Source of the DNA: Deltaproteobacteria bacterium
Lineage (GTDB): Bacteria; Myxococcota_A; Polyangia; HGW-17; SLPX01
Direction: 5' to 3'
DNA: 64,000 nucleotides
Assembly: GCA_021162935.1 (NCBI GenBank)
Contig: JAGGXR010000034.1
Span: 1-64,000, forward strand
Position numbers and translations under genes: made by a program. This document shows, in pieces, positions 9,601 to 17,398 of the stretch (positions within the stretch are counted from its first letter, which is position 1; each line of letters opens with the position of its first letter). The notes below the pieces were generated by a model, which was not told the DNA's origin, searched no databases, and saw only the letters and a list, made by a program, of their open reading frames with translations.

Positions 9601-11483
9601 ACGTGGATGTGGCCATTCCCGTGGCGGTCTACAACTATTCCTCCTCCGAGCAGGATGTGACCCTACAGCTCAGGCAGGATTCCTGGTTCACGCTCTTGGA
9701 TTCGAACACCAAGGACGTGGTGGTTCCCGCACAGTCTCTGCGGGCAACCTCGTTTGCCGTTCACGTGGTAGACGTGGGCCGCCACCCATTTCATGTGACC
9801 GCGACGAGTGCTGATTTCTCGGATGCGGTGGAAAAGCAGATTCTCGTGCGACCCAACGGCAAGGAATACCCAAAGACCTGCGGCGGCTTTTTGACGAGCG
9901 CGACGCCCCAGTCCTGTCAGGTCACCTTCCCGTCGGTTCGGGTGGATGGGGCCGATGAGCTCTTGGTCAAGATCTACATGTCCCAGGTGGGCCATGCGGT
10001 CGAAGGATTGGATTCCATGATCAGAGAGCCATATGGGTGTTTTGAACAAACCACGTCGGTGACGTGGCCGAATGTCTTGGTTTTGAAGTATCTGCGAGAC
10101 AATCATCTGACCAATCCAGGGATCGAACTCAAGGCTCGGCAGAACATCGCGCTGGGGTACCAACGCATGCTCACCTTCCATCATCCCGATTCGGGCGGGT
10201 TTTCCTGGTTTGGGGAAGACGCTGAGCACCTCGTCCTGACGGCCTATGGGCTGATGGAGATGACGGACATGGCCCAGGTCTACGACGTGGACCAGTCGAT
10301 TCTGGACGGGGCGGCTCGATTCATCGCCAATCGGCAGAAGAGTGATGGGTCCTGGACTCCAGACCAAGACAGGGGGTTTGGGATCGGTGAAACCGTGTCC
10401 ACGAGCACCTTCCAGACCACCACGTTTGCGGCCTGGGCGCTGACCCATTGCGGACTGCATCCGGCTGCCGTCGAAAGTGCCAAGCAGTACCTCTTGAGCA
10501 ATCAGAGCGAGGCGACCACCCTGTTCTCCAAGTCGCTCCTCGTTCGTTTCCTTACCGACTCTCCTCCTGCGGACTCAGCGATGCTATTTGATCTACTCGA
10601 GGATTTGGCGTCTGCTGCGGATCGGAATACAGCAGATGGCACAGCAGTTTGGACCACCGAGGGTTCCGGTTCGTTGTACGACCACGGAAAGTTGGCGAAC
10701 CTGGAGACCACGGCTCTGGCGGTGGCAGCCCTGTCGAATGCTCGGGTGCATTCTGAGTTGGTTCAGGATGGCATTGCATACCTGGTGGGTCAAAAGGATT
10801 CCTTGGGGAATCTGGGCACCCAGGCGACCGTGCTCATGCTCAAGGCCTTGTTGGATGCTCGTGGGCCGGACCAGGCCGTAGACGGTACCGTCTCGATTCT
10901 GCTCAACGATCAACCTGCGGCCCAGGTGACCATGACCCCGGAGACATCAGACGTGTTTCGGGTCGTGGACCTCAAGAATCTTTTGGCTGCGGACGACAAC
11001 AAGGTGGACCTCGTCTTTTCCGGTGATGGGAGACCAAGCTTCCAGGTCGTGGGCCTGTGGTACGTGCCCTGGGATCAGGTTCCTCAGGATGATCCGGGCC
11101 CGCTTTCCATCGACGTGTCGTACGACCGGACCGAATTGCAGGTCAACCAGACCATCACGGTCCAGGTCACCGTGCAGAACAACGAGACGGTTCTCATTCC
11201 CATGGTCATGCTCGACCTGGGCATCCCGCCCGGATTTGAGCCCATGCAAGAGGATCTGGATGCGCTGCGGACGAATGGCACCATCACGTCCTACGAGGTC
11301 ACCGACCGCCAGATCATCATGTACCTGAGTCATCTCGACGGTGGGCAACAGGTGCAATTCGACTATCGGATTCAGGCCACCATGGCCTTTTCCGGCGAGA
11401 GCCCAGGCTATCGCGTCTACGCCTACTACACGCCCGAGATGTCATCCTACCAGGCACCGATCGCCGTGACGGTTTCGGAGTAG
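6609..11483 (+). CDS. Alpha-2-macroglobulin-like thioester lipoprotein with a GspG-like insertion
   Basis: 1624 residues. The start at 6609 is preceded by GGAGGGG; upstream in-frame starts give a non-protein leader. The hydrophobic signal ends GWGSC, suggesting a lipid-modified Cys. Macroglobulin domains follow (for example LTTDKPIYQPEQTIHMRVLA and SVATDRPYYLPAQVVTGS). The thioester motif is PYGCFEQ, with Cys1144 and Gln1147 expected to form the internal thioester, followed by an alpha/alpha toroid-like thioester domain. A bait-like, Gly/Asp-rich stretch lies at ~875-918. Just before it, residues ~735-866 contain DPWGRPY (826-832) and FGPDERKGTEDDI (846-858), the signature of the calcium-binding C-terminal part of GspG-type pseudopilins. 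Bacterial homologues trap proteases in the envelope; many are paired with PBP1C, but no pbpC is adjacent here. The C-terminus has an Ig-like domain and no membrane anchor. Confidence 0.88.
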   Translation: MLYNSNRGWVETFRLGSVLIVVALGVGWGSCRRGLGIKLAVGESDILEAGSLTMKESQIQMAWQGDDLVVSYQVQSSQTGTINLDVVAWIVDHKQGGRSDPVTGYVQVVDGEGKSAFVFPGLGSRIDDRDMGDYVLRLAVVGLTSGQLLAHRALPHRKPDQSLEVFAQDSFEKDGTGVVRVVAHQAGAATPLAGVPVAVRLSQWDRSWSAAQGKTDARGELTLEFPVDATSLSNIDMRVVTSLGEEEIVSSAVRLKPRQNTRIVLTTDKPIYQPEQTIHMRVLALDGPSLLPMAQTDGLFEVFDSKERKVAKFAVYTNAYGIASATMKLGRVIDLGSYRVHAEVGVISTDRTIKVSRYALPRFRVSVATDRPYYLPAQVVTGSIQAEYFFGQKVAQAQVLLKAYTYEAGFTQFAELTLFTDDQGEASFSLLLPNTFFGTEFLQGNASLLIQATVTDAAGHAETSSRSLVVAPSDVLIFVVPEAGHVVPGVDNRFFVETVDPTGAPLPCNVSISAPGVDAVRANTDENGIDVVTISGLSRQATLTTHASCAGGVSADKSVSIQAGQGAELEGLVVRADRPTAVAGDRVPITILAPRAKDVVYLDVVHHGHVLSSKNVDVAQGVGSANLDVTPDMTGLLELRAYYVASSGVVIRNTRLLYVKHEDALSVDLSTDQEQYRPGQTAVLGIHVTDSSGRGAQAAVGLSVVDEAVYALTDFRPGLEKQFYDFESALLNPSYQVKGCSFEDLDRADQDDASREKADLYLATLNRDQAFYPVRWTLKGSVADMDHTVAIGAVARDATTLGDLASGRFSNVEGLQEALNAAALFDPWGRPYQAEATGSQLCLTSFGPDERKGTEDDIKAICASVSYKTVTSTSGSHDGAFHDGAAFGLDAGYVPHRDAGMPRDGGYPVDGSVSDGGSSSGPRLRKDFPETLYFDPAVITDSQGRATVQIPLADSITTWKVAAIANAATGGLGSTDHGILVFQPFFVEPDLPAYLLNDVDVAIPVAVYNYSSSEQDVTLQLRQDSWFTLLDSNTKDVVVPAQSLRATSFAVHVVDVGRHPFHVTATSADFSDAVEKQILVRPNGKEYPKTCGGFLTSATPQSCQVTFPSVRVDGADELLVKIYMSQVGHAVEGLDSMIREPYGCFEQTTSVTWPNVLVLKYLRDNHLTNPGIELKARQNIALGYQRMLTFHHPDSGGFSWFGEDAEHLVLTAYGLMEMTDMAQVYDVDQSILDGAARFIANRQKSDGSWTPDQDRGFGIGETVSTSTFQTTTFAAWALTHCGLHPAAVESAKQYLLSNQSEATTLFSKSLLVRFLTDSPPADSAMLFDLLEDLASAADRNTADGTAVWTTEGSGSLYDHGKLANLETTALAVAALSNARVHSELVQDGIAYLVGQKDSLGNLGTQATVLMLKALLDARGPDQAVDGTVSILLNDQPAAQVTMTPETSDVFRVVDLKNLLAADDNKVDLVFSGDGRPSFQVVGLWYVPWDQVPQDDPGPLSIDVSYDRTELQVNQTITVQVTVQNNETVLIPMVMLDLGIPPGFEPMQEDLDALRTNGTITSYEVTDRQIIMYLSHLDGGQQVQFDYRIQATMAFSGESPGYRVYAYYTPEMSSYQAPIAVTVSE

Positions 11484-11533
11484 GACATTCCGTTGTTTCG
11501 TCTGCCAGCGAGTCAGCCTCCTGTGAGACGACA

Positions 11534-12781
11534 TCATTGCGTTTCTACGGATCGTCGGCCCGTGAACCAGCCGATGCCTAGTGTGACCGCCGTAGGTGGA
11601 AGGACCACGATCATTGCAACCACGGCCGTGCCGAGCAACAGGCCTGGGGCCGTTCCAGGGTGAGGCACGAGGGCCGCAGGCGCAAGCAGGCCAATTTGCG
11701 CGATTCCGCAGGCCGTGCCGAGCAGGGCCGCACCCGGCAAGTCTCCGATTCGGCGAGGGAAACCTTGGTTTGTGGGGAGTAGCATTGCCGGCAACGTCGC
11801 CATAGCGAGGCCCGTCGTCATCCAGTACCACCAGGCGGCGCCTGGTGGGCCGAGCGTTCCGAGTGCAAACAGGGCGACCGTACCAACGCAGGCGATCCAA
11901 AATGCCACAGGCGCCCAGACGACGAATCGGATGAGCGTCCCGAAGGATCGCAAGCCGTCTTTTTCGGGTGCTCCAAGCCTCAACATCGAGACGAGCATCA
12001 CCACGAAGAGGAGCAGGGACGCGAGCCAGAGGCGCCAGTTCGTCCAGGTGGTGCTGACGAGGTCGAGGCGATCCGCCAGGCGATCCGAAGACGTGGGCCG
12101 GCAGGGGATGCACCAGCGTGCTGGCAGTCGGCCATTTCGTTTCATGAGGATTCGATCCTCTTCCTGGTCGCCGCAGGACAGGGTCCACACACCGCGATGC
12201 GCTGGGTCCAGGTCGTAGAAGAGACGATAGTCGAGGCAGATGGTTTCGGGCAGGATCGGGCTGTGGCAGGCCAGGGTCACCACGACGAAGTGGTTCTGCG
12301 TGTTCGTTGCCCCCGAAGCGTCTTTTGGGAGGCCCTTGGCCGCCACTGTTTGGTCGGACTTGGTCGCTGGCTGCGCACCAGGGGGGGTCTGGGTTCCGTC
12401 CCGGAACGTCAATCGGGTGATGCGCAGCGGTCGGCAGGGTCTGCGGCCCTGGCGAACATGGATGTGTTTCGCTAGGTAGCGCCCGATGCGGCGTCGGCCT
12501 GCCGTGACCTGAGCCCTGGTGGGTTCGACGGTCTGGGGAAGACCGAGTGCCTCGGCCAGGTCCAGGCGAAGGATCTGGAGTTCCACCGTGGTGGTTCGTC
12601 CCTGGACGTCGGCCTGGCCCACGACCACTGAGTTCATGTGGGCCCAAGTCTGAGGTGGCGCCATGAGCGCCGTCAGAGCGAACGCCAGAGCGATTGCTCG
12701 GACGAGCCCCAAGACGTGCGTGCGTGCGTTGGGCCGGAATTTTGGCTGGGCCGCGGTCCTGTGTCGGATGGTGCTGCTCAT
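11534..12781 (-). CDS. Membrane protein: exported N-terminal domain plus about five C-terminal helices
   Basis: 415 residues. A signal peptide ends near PPQTWAH (~48). An exported domain of ~200 residues follows, starting MNSVVVGQADVQGRTTTVEL and carrying several Cys (CRPLRI, LACHS, TICLDY, LSCGD, RWCIPC). About five hydrophobic helices follow at ~250-405. The arrangement (His after the signal cleavage site, a beta-rich domain, then helices) recalls HupE/UreJ-like exported-domain proteins, but I do not see the usual HupE helix motifs, so I leave the function open. Its ATG overlaps the TGA of the upstream lipoprotein gene by 4 bp, which implies translational coupling and probably a joint function. 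Confidence 0.6.
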   Translation of the reverse strand: MSSTIRHRTAAQPKFRPNARTHVLGLVRAIALAFALTALMAPPQTWAHMNSVVVGQADVQGRTTTVELQILRLDLAEALGLPQTVEPTRAQVTAGRRRIGRYLAKHIHVRQGRRPCRPLRITRLTFRDGTQTPPGAQPATKSDQTVAAKGLPKDASGATNTQNHFVVVTLACHSPILPETICLDYRLFYDLDPAHRGVWTLSCGDQEEDRILMKRNGRLPARWCIPCRPTSSDRLADRLDLVSTTWTNWRLWLASLLLFVVMLVSMLRLGAPEKDGLRSFGTLIRFVVWAPVAFWIACVGTVALFALGTLGPPGAAWWYWMTTGLAMATLPAMLLPTNQGFPRRIGDLPGAALLGTACGIAQIGLLAPAALVPHPGTAPGLLLGTAVVAMIVVLPPTAVTLGIGWFTGRRSVETQ

Positions 12782-14661
12782 CGTTTTCGAATGAGGATTT
12801 TACGCTGGCGCATGGAGACGCGGTTGGAAAGTTGGTCCGCGACCTCGACCTGCAGCAGGACCAGACCGGAAATCGTATCCGGCACGCGCCACGTGGCTCG
12901 AAGGCGCAGTCGCCTCGGGATGAAGTGGAAGGTCTGGGCGAGCGTGGCCACGTCGCGGTTCTGGGCCAGGAGTTTGCCATCCAGGGCTCGCACGGAGATG
13001 TTCATGCGTGCGTTCATCGAGTAGTCGAGCGGTGGCCGGCTGTCGATGTGCATGCCTCCGAAGACCGCTGCGACCGGCACGTCGTCTCCCTGGCGCAGGA
13101 CCGTGATGAGTTGGACGGCGCCCTTGGTTTCCGGCCCCACGAGGAGTTTCGTGAGTTGGAGATGCGGAAGGGGCGCAAGCGGCTTTCCTGCGATCATGAA
13201 GGGCATGGTGCGTTCGGCCTGGCGGTGGGTCCTGTGATCCAGGAATCGCAGTCGGATCCGGTACGTCCCCGTGGGAGCGAATTCGGGCACGACCATGGGA
13301 ATCGACCATTGGGAGACCTTGGGCTGGGACTGCTTGCCCTGCAACTGCGCCCCGGCCTTCGCCTGGATGGTCGGCGCTTCGTGGAACCGGACCGCATTCT
13401 TGTGGAGCACGTACACCCCACCTTTTGGCCCTTCGATGGCCACGTCGCCGGTGACGTCCGCGGGTCGGCCAAAGCCCCACAGCTCGAATCGGGCCACGAT
13501 GCGCTGCCGGCGGTGGAAGCGTGCCAGGCAAACGCCGCCGGGTCCTGTGACCCTCAAACCATAGATGCCGAATCCAGCCGGAGCCACCTCGACGGAGTGG
13601 GCGAGGTGGAGCACCTGCTTGCCGATCAGGTCTCGAATCTGGATCTTGACGTCGTATCGAGCGGGCGGCTGCCCGGTGGGCATGGGCACGTCCAGTTCCA
13701 GAGGGAAGAAGGTGGGCGCAAAGGCCAACAGGTCGTCGACCACTTTGAGTCGGTGCAGAGTCGTTCGGTGGCTTGCTCTATCGGCGACCTGCACGATGGC
13801 GTCGAGGCGGATCCGCCAGCGAGGGTGGCCGGGTTTTGCCGTTGGTCTTTCGTCTTGTGACCGAAGGCCAAGTAGGATGCCCGAGATGTGCATCATGCCT
13901 CCCGGCCGCAGGTCGGCCGGCGTCGAGAACCGTACGCGTTCCATGGTAAATCGGGTCTGGACCGGACGGTTGGTTCCTTCCACGACGAAATCCACGGGCA
14001 GCCTGCCGTATCGTTTCGTGGCAGGCTCGATGATCGTGATCCAGAGTCGATGTTTGCCTGCTGGTTCCACATTCGAAAGAGCCACGGTCAGGCGCATCTG
14101 CACCCTGTGCATCGAACGGCCTGCCGGAATGGCCTGGTCCACGAGGGTGGCCGGGCCCTTTTCCAACAGCACCCGCCCTTTGGGCCCCACGAGTCTGAGC
14201 AGGGACTGGAGGTGAATGTGCCGGCCGGGGGCGGTGAACGCAGAGAGCCAAAAGGTGCAGATGAGGTTCTCTCCTCGGTAGAACCGGCCGTTTTCGCGCG
14301 GAGAGGCTGGCGAGGAAAGACGCGGTCGTCGCAGTTCGAGGACCTCGCTGCCGCCTTTCGGTGCCGGGCCGGGCCCGTCCAGAATCGCATCAGGCCCGAT
14401 CGGTCGTGACCCATTCAGACGAGCCAGACGGGCCCGGGACGTCTGCCCCGGTTGCTTTGATCGGCCTGTCTGACTTGTCTGTTGCGCGCCGGATGTCTCG
14501 GCCCCGCTCCGGTGCGTGTCATGACACCCGGTGACGGCGCCAACAGTCAGCAATGAGGCGAAGGCCGTCGACAGGACCGCCGGCGACAGACCAGTGAACC
14601 ACGTTTCTGTGGTTGGTGACATCCGAGCGCGGCCGACGTGTGGTGGGAACGATTTGGTCAT
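12778..14661 (-). CDS. Predicted lipoprotein with repeated Ig-like domains, function unknown
   Basis: 627 residues from the ATG at 14661; a longer frame starts at 14766 but adds a charged leader that would bury the signal. The hydrophobic stretch LLTVGAVTGC gives a good lipobox. A Thr/Gln/Arg-rich linker of ~60 residues follows, then at least three beta-sandwich-like units whose ends share a pattern: PAGKHRLWITIIEPATKRYG..., ARYDVKIQIRDLIGKQ..., and PTGTYRIRLRFLDHRTHRQA... . A fourth region ends the protein with RVPDTISGLVLLQVEVADQL. No catalytic motif was seen. It is the first gene of a two-gene operon with the overlapping membrane protein and is likely an outer-membrane- or surface-attached partner of it. 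Confidence 0.65.
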   Translation of the reverse strand: MTKSFPPHVGRARMSPTTETWFTGLSPAVLSTAFASLLTVGAVTGCHDTHRSGAETSGAQQTSQTGRSKQPGQTSRARLARLNGSRPIGPDAILDGPGPAPKGGSEVLELRRPRLSSPASPRENGRFYRGENLICTFWLSAFTAPGRHIHLQSLLRLVGPKGRVLLEKGPATLVDQAIPAGRSMHRVQMRLTVALSNVEPAGKHRLWITIIEPATKRYGRLPVDFVVEGTNRPVQTRFTMERVRFSTPADLRPGGMMHISGILLGLRSQDERPTAKPGHPRWRIRLDAIVQVADRASHRTTLHRLKVVDDLLAFAPTFFPLELDVPMPTGQPPARYDVKIQIRDLIGKQVLHLAHSVEVAPAGFGIYGLRVTGPGGVCLARFHRRQRIVARFELWGFGRPADVTGDVAIEGPKGGVYVLHKNAVRFHEAPTIQAKAGAQLQGKQSQPKVSQWSIPMVVPEFAPTGTYRIRLRFLDHRTHRQAERTMPFMIAGKPLAPLPHLQLTKLLVGPETKGAVQLITVLRQGDDVPVAAVFGGMHIDSRPPLDYSMNARMNISVRALDGKLLAQNRDVATLAQTFHFIPRRLRLRATWRVPDTISGLVLLQVEVADQLSNRVSMRQRKILIRKR

Positions 14662-14985
14662 GGATAGACCTCTGGTGCCTTTCGTCCATTTCGTGCGGTT
14701 TTCCATCGTTTCGTGCAGGTCGTCACGTACTCGCTTCGTTGGCCGGTCGATCAGCCATGGACCCATGGGTGGGATTCTACTTCAAAGTGATGGTTTGGTC
14801 ATCCTGTCCTTAGGTTTTGAATGGACGGTCGGAGATGGTCTTGCAAAACCCTTGTCAGAAGAAGATGAGTTGGTATTGTCGAATGGAAACAAGGTGCGTG
14901 GATTGGTCTGCGGGGCTGGCGAGACTGCTGGCCTGTTTGGTCCACGGTGGATGGCACGATGGATGGCACGAAGGGAGAACGAAAG

Positions 14986-17289
14986 ATGAAACGGCTTCAT
15001 GGTATCGTCATATTGGCGGTCTTTTCTTTGACCCTTGGGTTCGTGGGCGCATGCAGCGACGATGACAGCAGCAGCGGTCAAGTATGCGGCAACGACAAGA
15101 TCGAAGGCACCGAGCAGTGCGACGGCACGGACTTGGGCGGCAAGAACTGCACCGACGTGGGCAGCTTCACCGGCGGTCAACTCGGATGCACCCAGTACTG
15201 CACGTACGATACGTCGAACTGCACCGGCGGCGCCAACTGTGGCAACGGCACGGTGGATGCTGGCGAGGACTGTGACGGCACGAACCTGGACAGCAAGACC
15301 TGCGCCGACGCCGGCAAATTCGTGGGCGGCACGCTTTCCTGCAATGCGAACTGTCACTTTGACACGAGTCTGTGCCAGGCTGGTGAAAATTGCGGCAACG
15401 GTTTGGTGGATCAGGGCGAGGAGTGCGACAGCACGAACCTCGATAGCAAGACCTGCGCCGACGTGGGCGCCTTTGGTGGAGGGACCCTGTCCTGCGCTGG
15501 CGATTGCACCTTCGACACGACCCTGTGCGAAGCCAGCAACCCCTGCGGCAACGGCCTCATCGACCAAGGCGAAGAGTGCGATGGTACGAACCTGAACGAC
15601 ACGACCTGCGCCGACATTGGCACCTTCCAAAGCGGCGATCTTTCCTGTGCCGATGACTGCACCTTCATCACGACTGCATGCAGCACGGACCCCGATCCGT
15701 CCCAGCAGATTGCAGCGGCCCGCGCCACTGCGGACGGAACAGGACTGAGTCTGCCCATCGACGGTGCCGTGGTGACCATGACCGTTCCCGCCGTCGAGAC
15801 GTCGCCGGCCGGGTTCTTCATCCAGGCGGCCCAGACCGGCCCCGCCCTATTCGTTGCCGTGGACCCGGCGACTTTGAATCCCGTGCCGGTGGCGGGCGAC
15901 ACGGTGAGTTTCACCATTACTGGCATGGCCACCATCTACGGCCTGCGGCAGGCCACGGAACTGTCCAACTTCTCCGTGGACTCGTCGGGCTTCGGCGTCT
16001 CGACCCTGTATCAGGACGTGAACCAGGCGACCGACCTCGTCACAAACCTGGACGGATACGAAAGTGAAGTCATCAGTCTCTCGGCCACAGTCACCGACGA
16101 TTTTGCTTTTGCCGGGACCGGCTTCGTGTCGGCCACCATCGACAGTGCGGGCATGACCGGCGATCCGAATCTGTTCCTGCGGATGCCCGTCACCCTGCAG
16201 GATTCTTTGGACCTCGAAAATGGTTGCAGCCTGGATATCGTTGGAACGCCCATGTGGCGGTACAACACCGAGGCGCAGGTGGGGCTGTGGCATGCGCTCA
16301 ATGCCACGGTGACGAGTTGTCCCGCGCCCCAGGTGGTCTCGGCGACCGCCACTTCTTCCACCACGGTGGTCATTACGATGAATCGCATGATGGACGGCAC
16401 GAGCATCACGAATGCCGCCACGCAGATCACCTTCGACAATGGCCTCACCGCGAGCGCCGCCAGCGTATCCGGACGGACCATCACCGTGACCACTTCGGCT
16501 CAGACCGGTGGCACGAGCTATACGGTCACCGTGGCCAACAGCGTGAAGGACAGCATGGGCACGGGCGTGGACACGAACGCGAACAGCACCACGTTCCTGG
16601 GTTACGTGGTCCGGGCCGTGGTGATGATCAACGAGTTTAATGCGAATATCACCGGCGGTTGCGATCTGGTTGAGTTGCGCGTCGTTTCCGGCGGGAGCAT
16701 GGACGGCTACATGCTCAAGGAGCGCACGAGCAGACTCTTGACCTTCTCGGGCCTGCTCGTGGCCACCAACGACTACATCATCGTGCATTTCGACAAGAAC
16801 GACGCGTCCTGCAACCCATCGGGCGCAGACAACGAGACCACGTCGAAAAATCAGTACCCAATGGCCACCTACACGGCCAACATGGACACGGTTTGGGATT
16901 GGTACACCACCGATAACGGCATGACCCGCACGAACAACGTTTTGACCCTGTTGGACAACCAGGCTGAGATCATGGATGCGGTTCTCGCCTGTGATGCGAG
17001 CGACTCTGGCAGTTGCACGGGTTACAATTCAGCGGGCACCAGTGAGAGCGCTGCCGCCCCCGTAGCGGCGGCCAATCAGTGGGAGCAGTCGGGCGGCGGT
17101 GTGCCCGCCGGCGGTTTCGTGGACGTCGACTTCTGCCTGAATGCCGCCTACGACCTGGACGGTACGGGAACGGACCGGTCGGGCGAGTCCATTGGGAGGA
17201 ACAGCAACACCGACACGAACAAGGCGGGCGACTGGAGCCAAGGCGCCTCGACCTGGGGCATGAACAACGCCGGCCAGACCGACTTCTAG
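14986..17289 (+). CDS. Cys-rich lipoprotein with a lamin-tail-like C-terminal domain
   Basis: 767 residues from the ATG at 14986, with AAGGGAGA upstream. The signal ends GFVGAC, a good lipobox. Four repeats of ~46 residues follow (CGNG, D-x-GE-x-CDGTNL, TCAD-x-G-F, GG-x-LSC, CTFDT-x-C), each with six cysteines. Then come two Ig/beta-sandwich-like regions (~230-420; ~425-525, with a fibronectin/Big-like PQVVSATATSSTTVVITMNR) and, from ~530, a lamin-tail-like domain (VMINEFNANITGGCDLVELR, then LVATNDYIIVHFD). No enzyme motif is visible. Likely a surface-exposed adhesion or scaffold lipoprotein. It lies immediately upstream of the radical SAM trio on the same strand, separated by ~110 bp. Confidence 0.75.
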   Translation: MKRLHGIVILAVFSLTLGFVGACSDDDSSSGQVCGNDKIEGTEQCDGTDLGGKNCTDVGSFTGGQLGCTQYCTYDTSNCTGGANCGNGTVDAGEDCDGTNLDSKTCADAGKFVGGTLSCNANCHFDTSLCQAGENCGNGLVDQGEECDSTNLDSKTCADVGAFGGGTLSCAGDCTFDTTLCEASNPCGNGLIDQGEECDGTNLNDTTCADIGTFQSGDLSCADDCTFITTACSTDPDPSQQIAAARATADGTGLSLPIDGAVVTMTVPAVETSPAGFFIQAAQTGPALFVAVDPATLNPVPVAGDTVSFTITGMATIYGLRQATELSNFSVDSSGFGVSTLYQDVNQATDLVTNLDGYESEVISLSATVTDDFAFAGTGFVSATIDSAGMTGDPNLFLRMPVTLQDSLDLENGCSLDIVGTPMWRYNTEAQVGLWHALNATVTSCPAPQVVSATATSSTTVVITMNRMMDGTSITNAATQITFDNGLTASAASVSGRTITVTTSAQTGGTSYTVTVANSVKDSMGTGVDTNANSTTFLGYVVRAVVMINEFNANITGGCDLVELRVVSGGSMDGYMLKERTSRLLTFSGLLVATNDYIIVHFDKNDASCNPSGADNETTSKNQYPMATYTANMDTVWDWYTTDNGMTRTNNVLTLLDNQAEIMDAVLACDASDSGSCTGYNSAGTSESAAAPVAAANQWEQSGGGVPAGGFVDVDFCLNAAYDLDGTGTDRSGESIGRNSNTDTNKAGDWSQGASTWGMNNAGQTDF

Positions 17290-17398
17290 TCTCAGTCGGC
17301 TGATCAGAATCGATTTGCCATTTGGAAAACCGATCCATCCCGCCCTGACTTGAATCGAGCGTGCATCTCCGCCCTGATTTGGTACCATACTGCACGTG

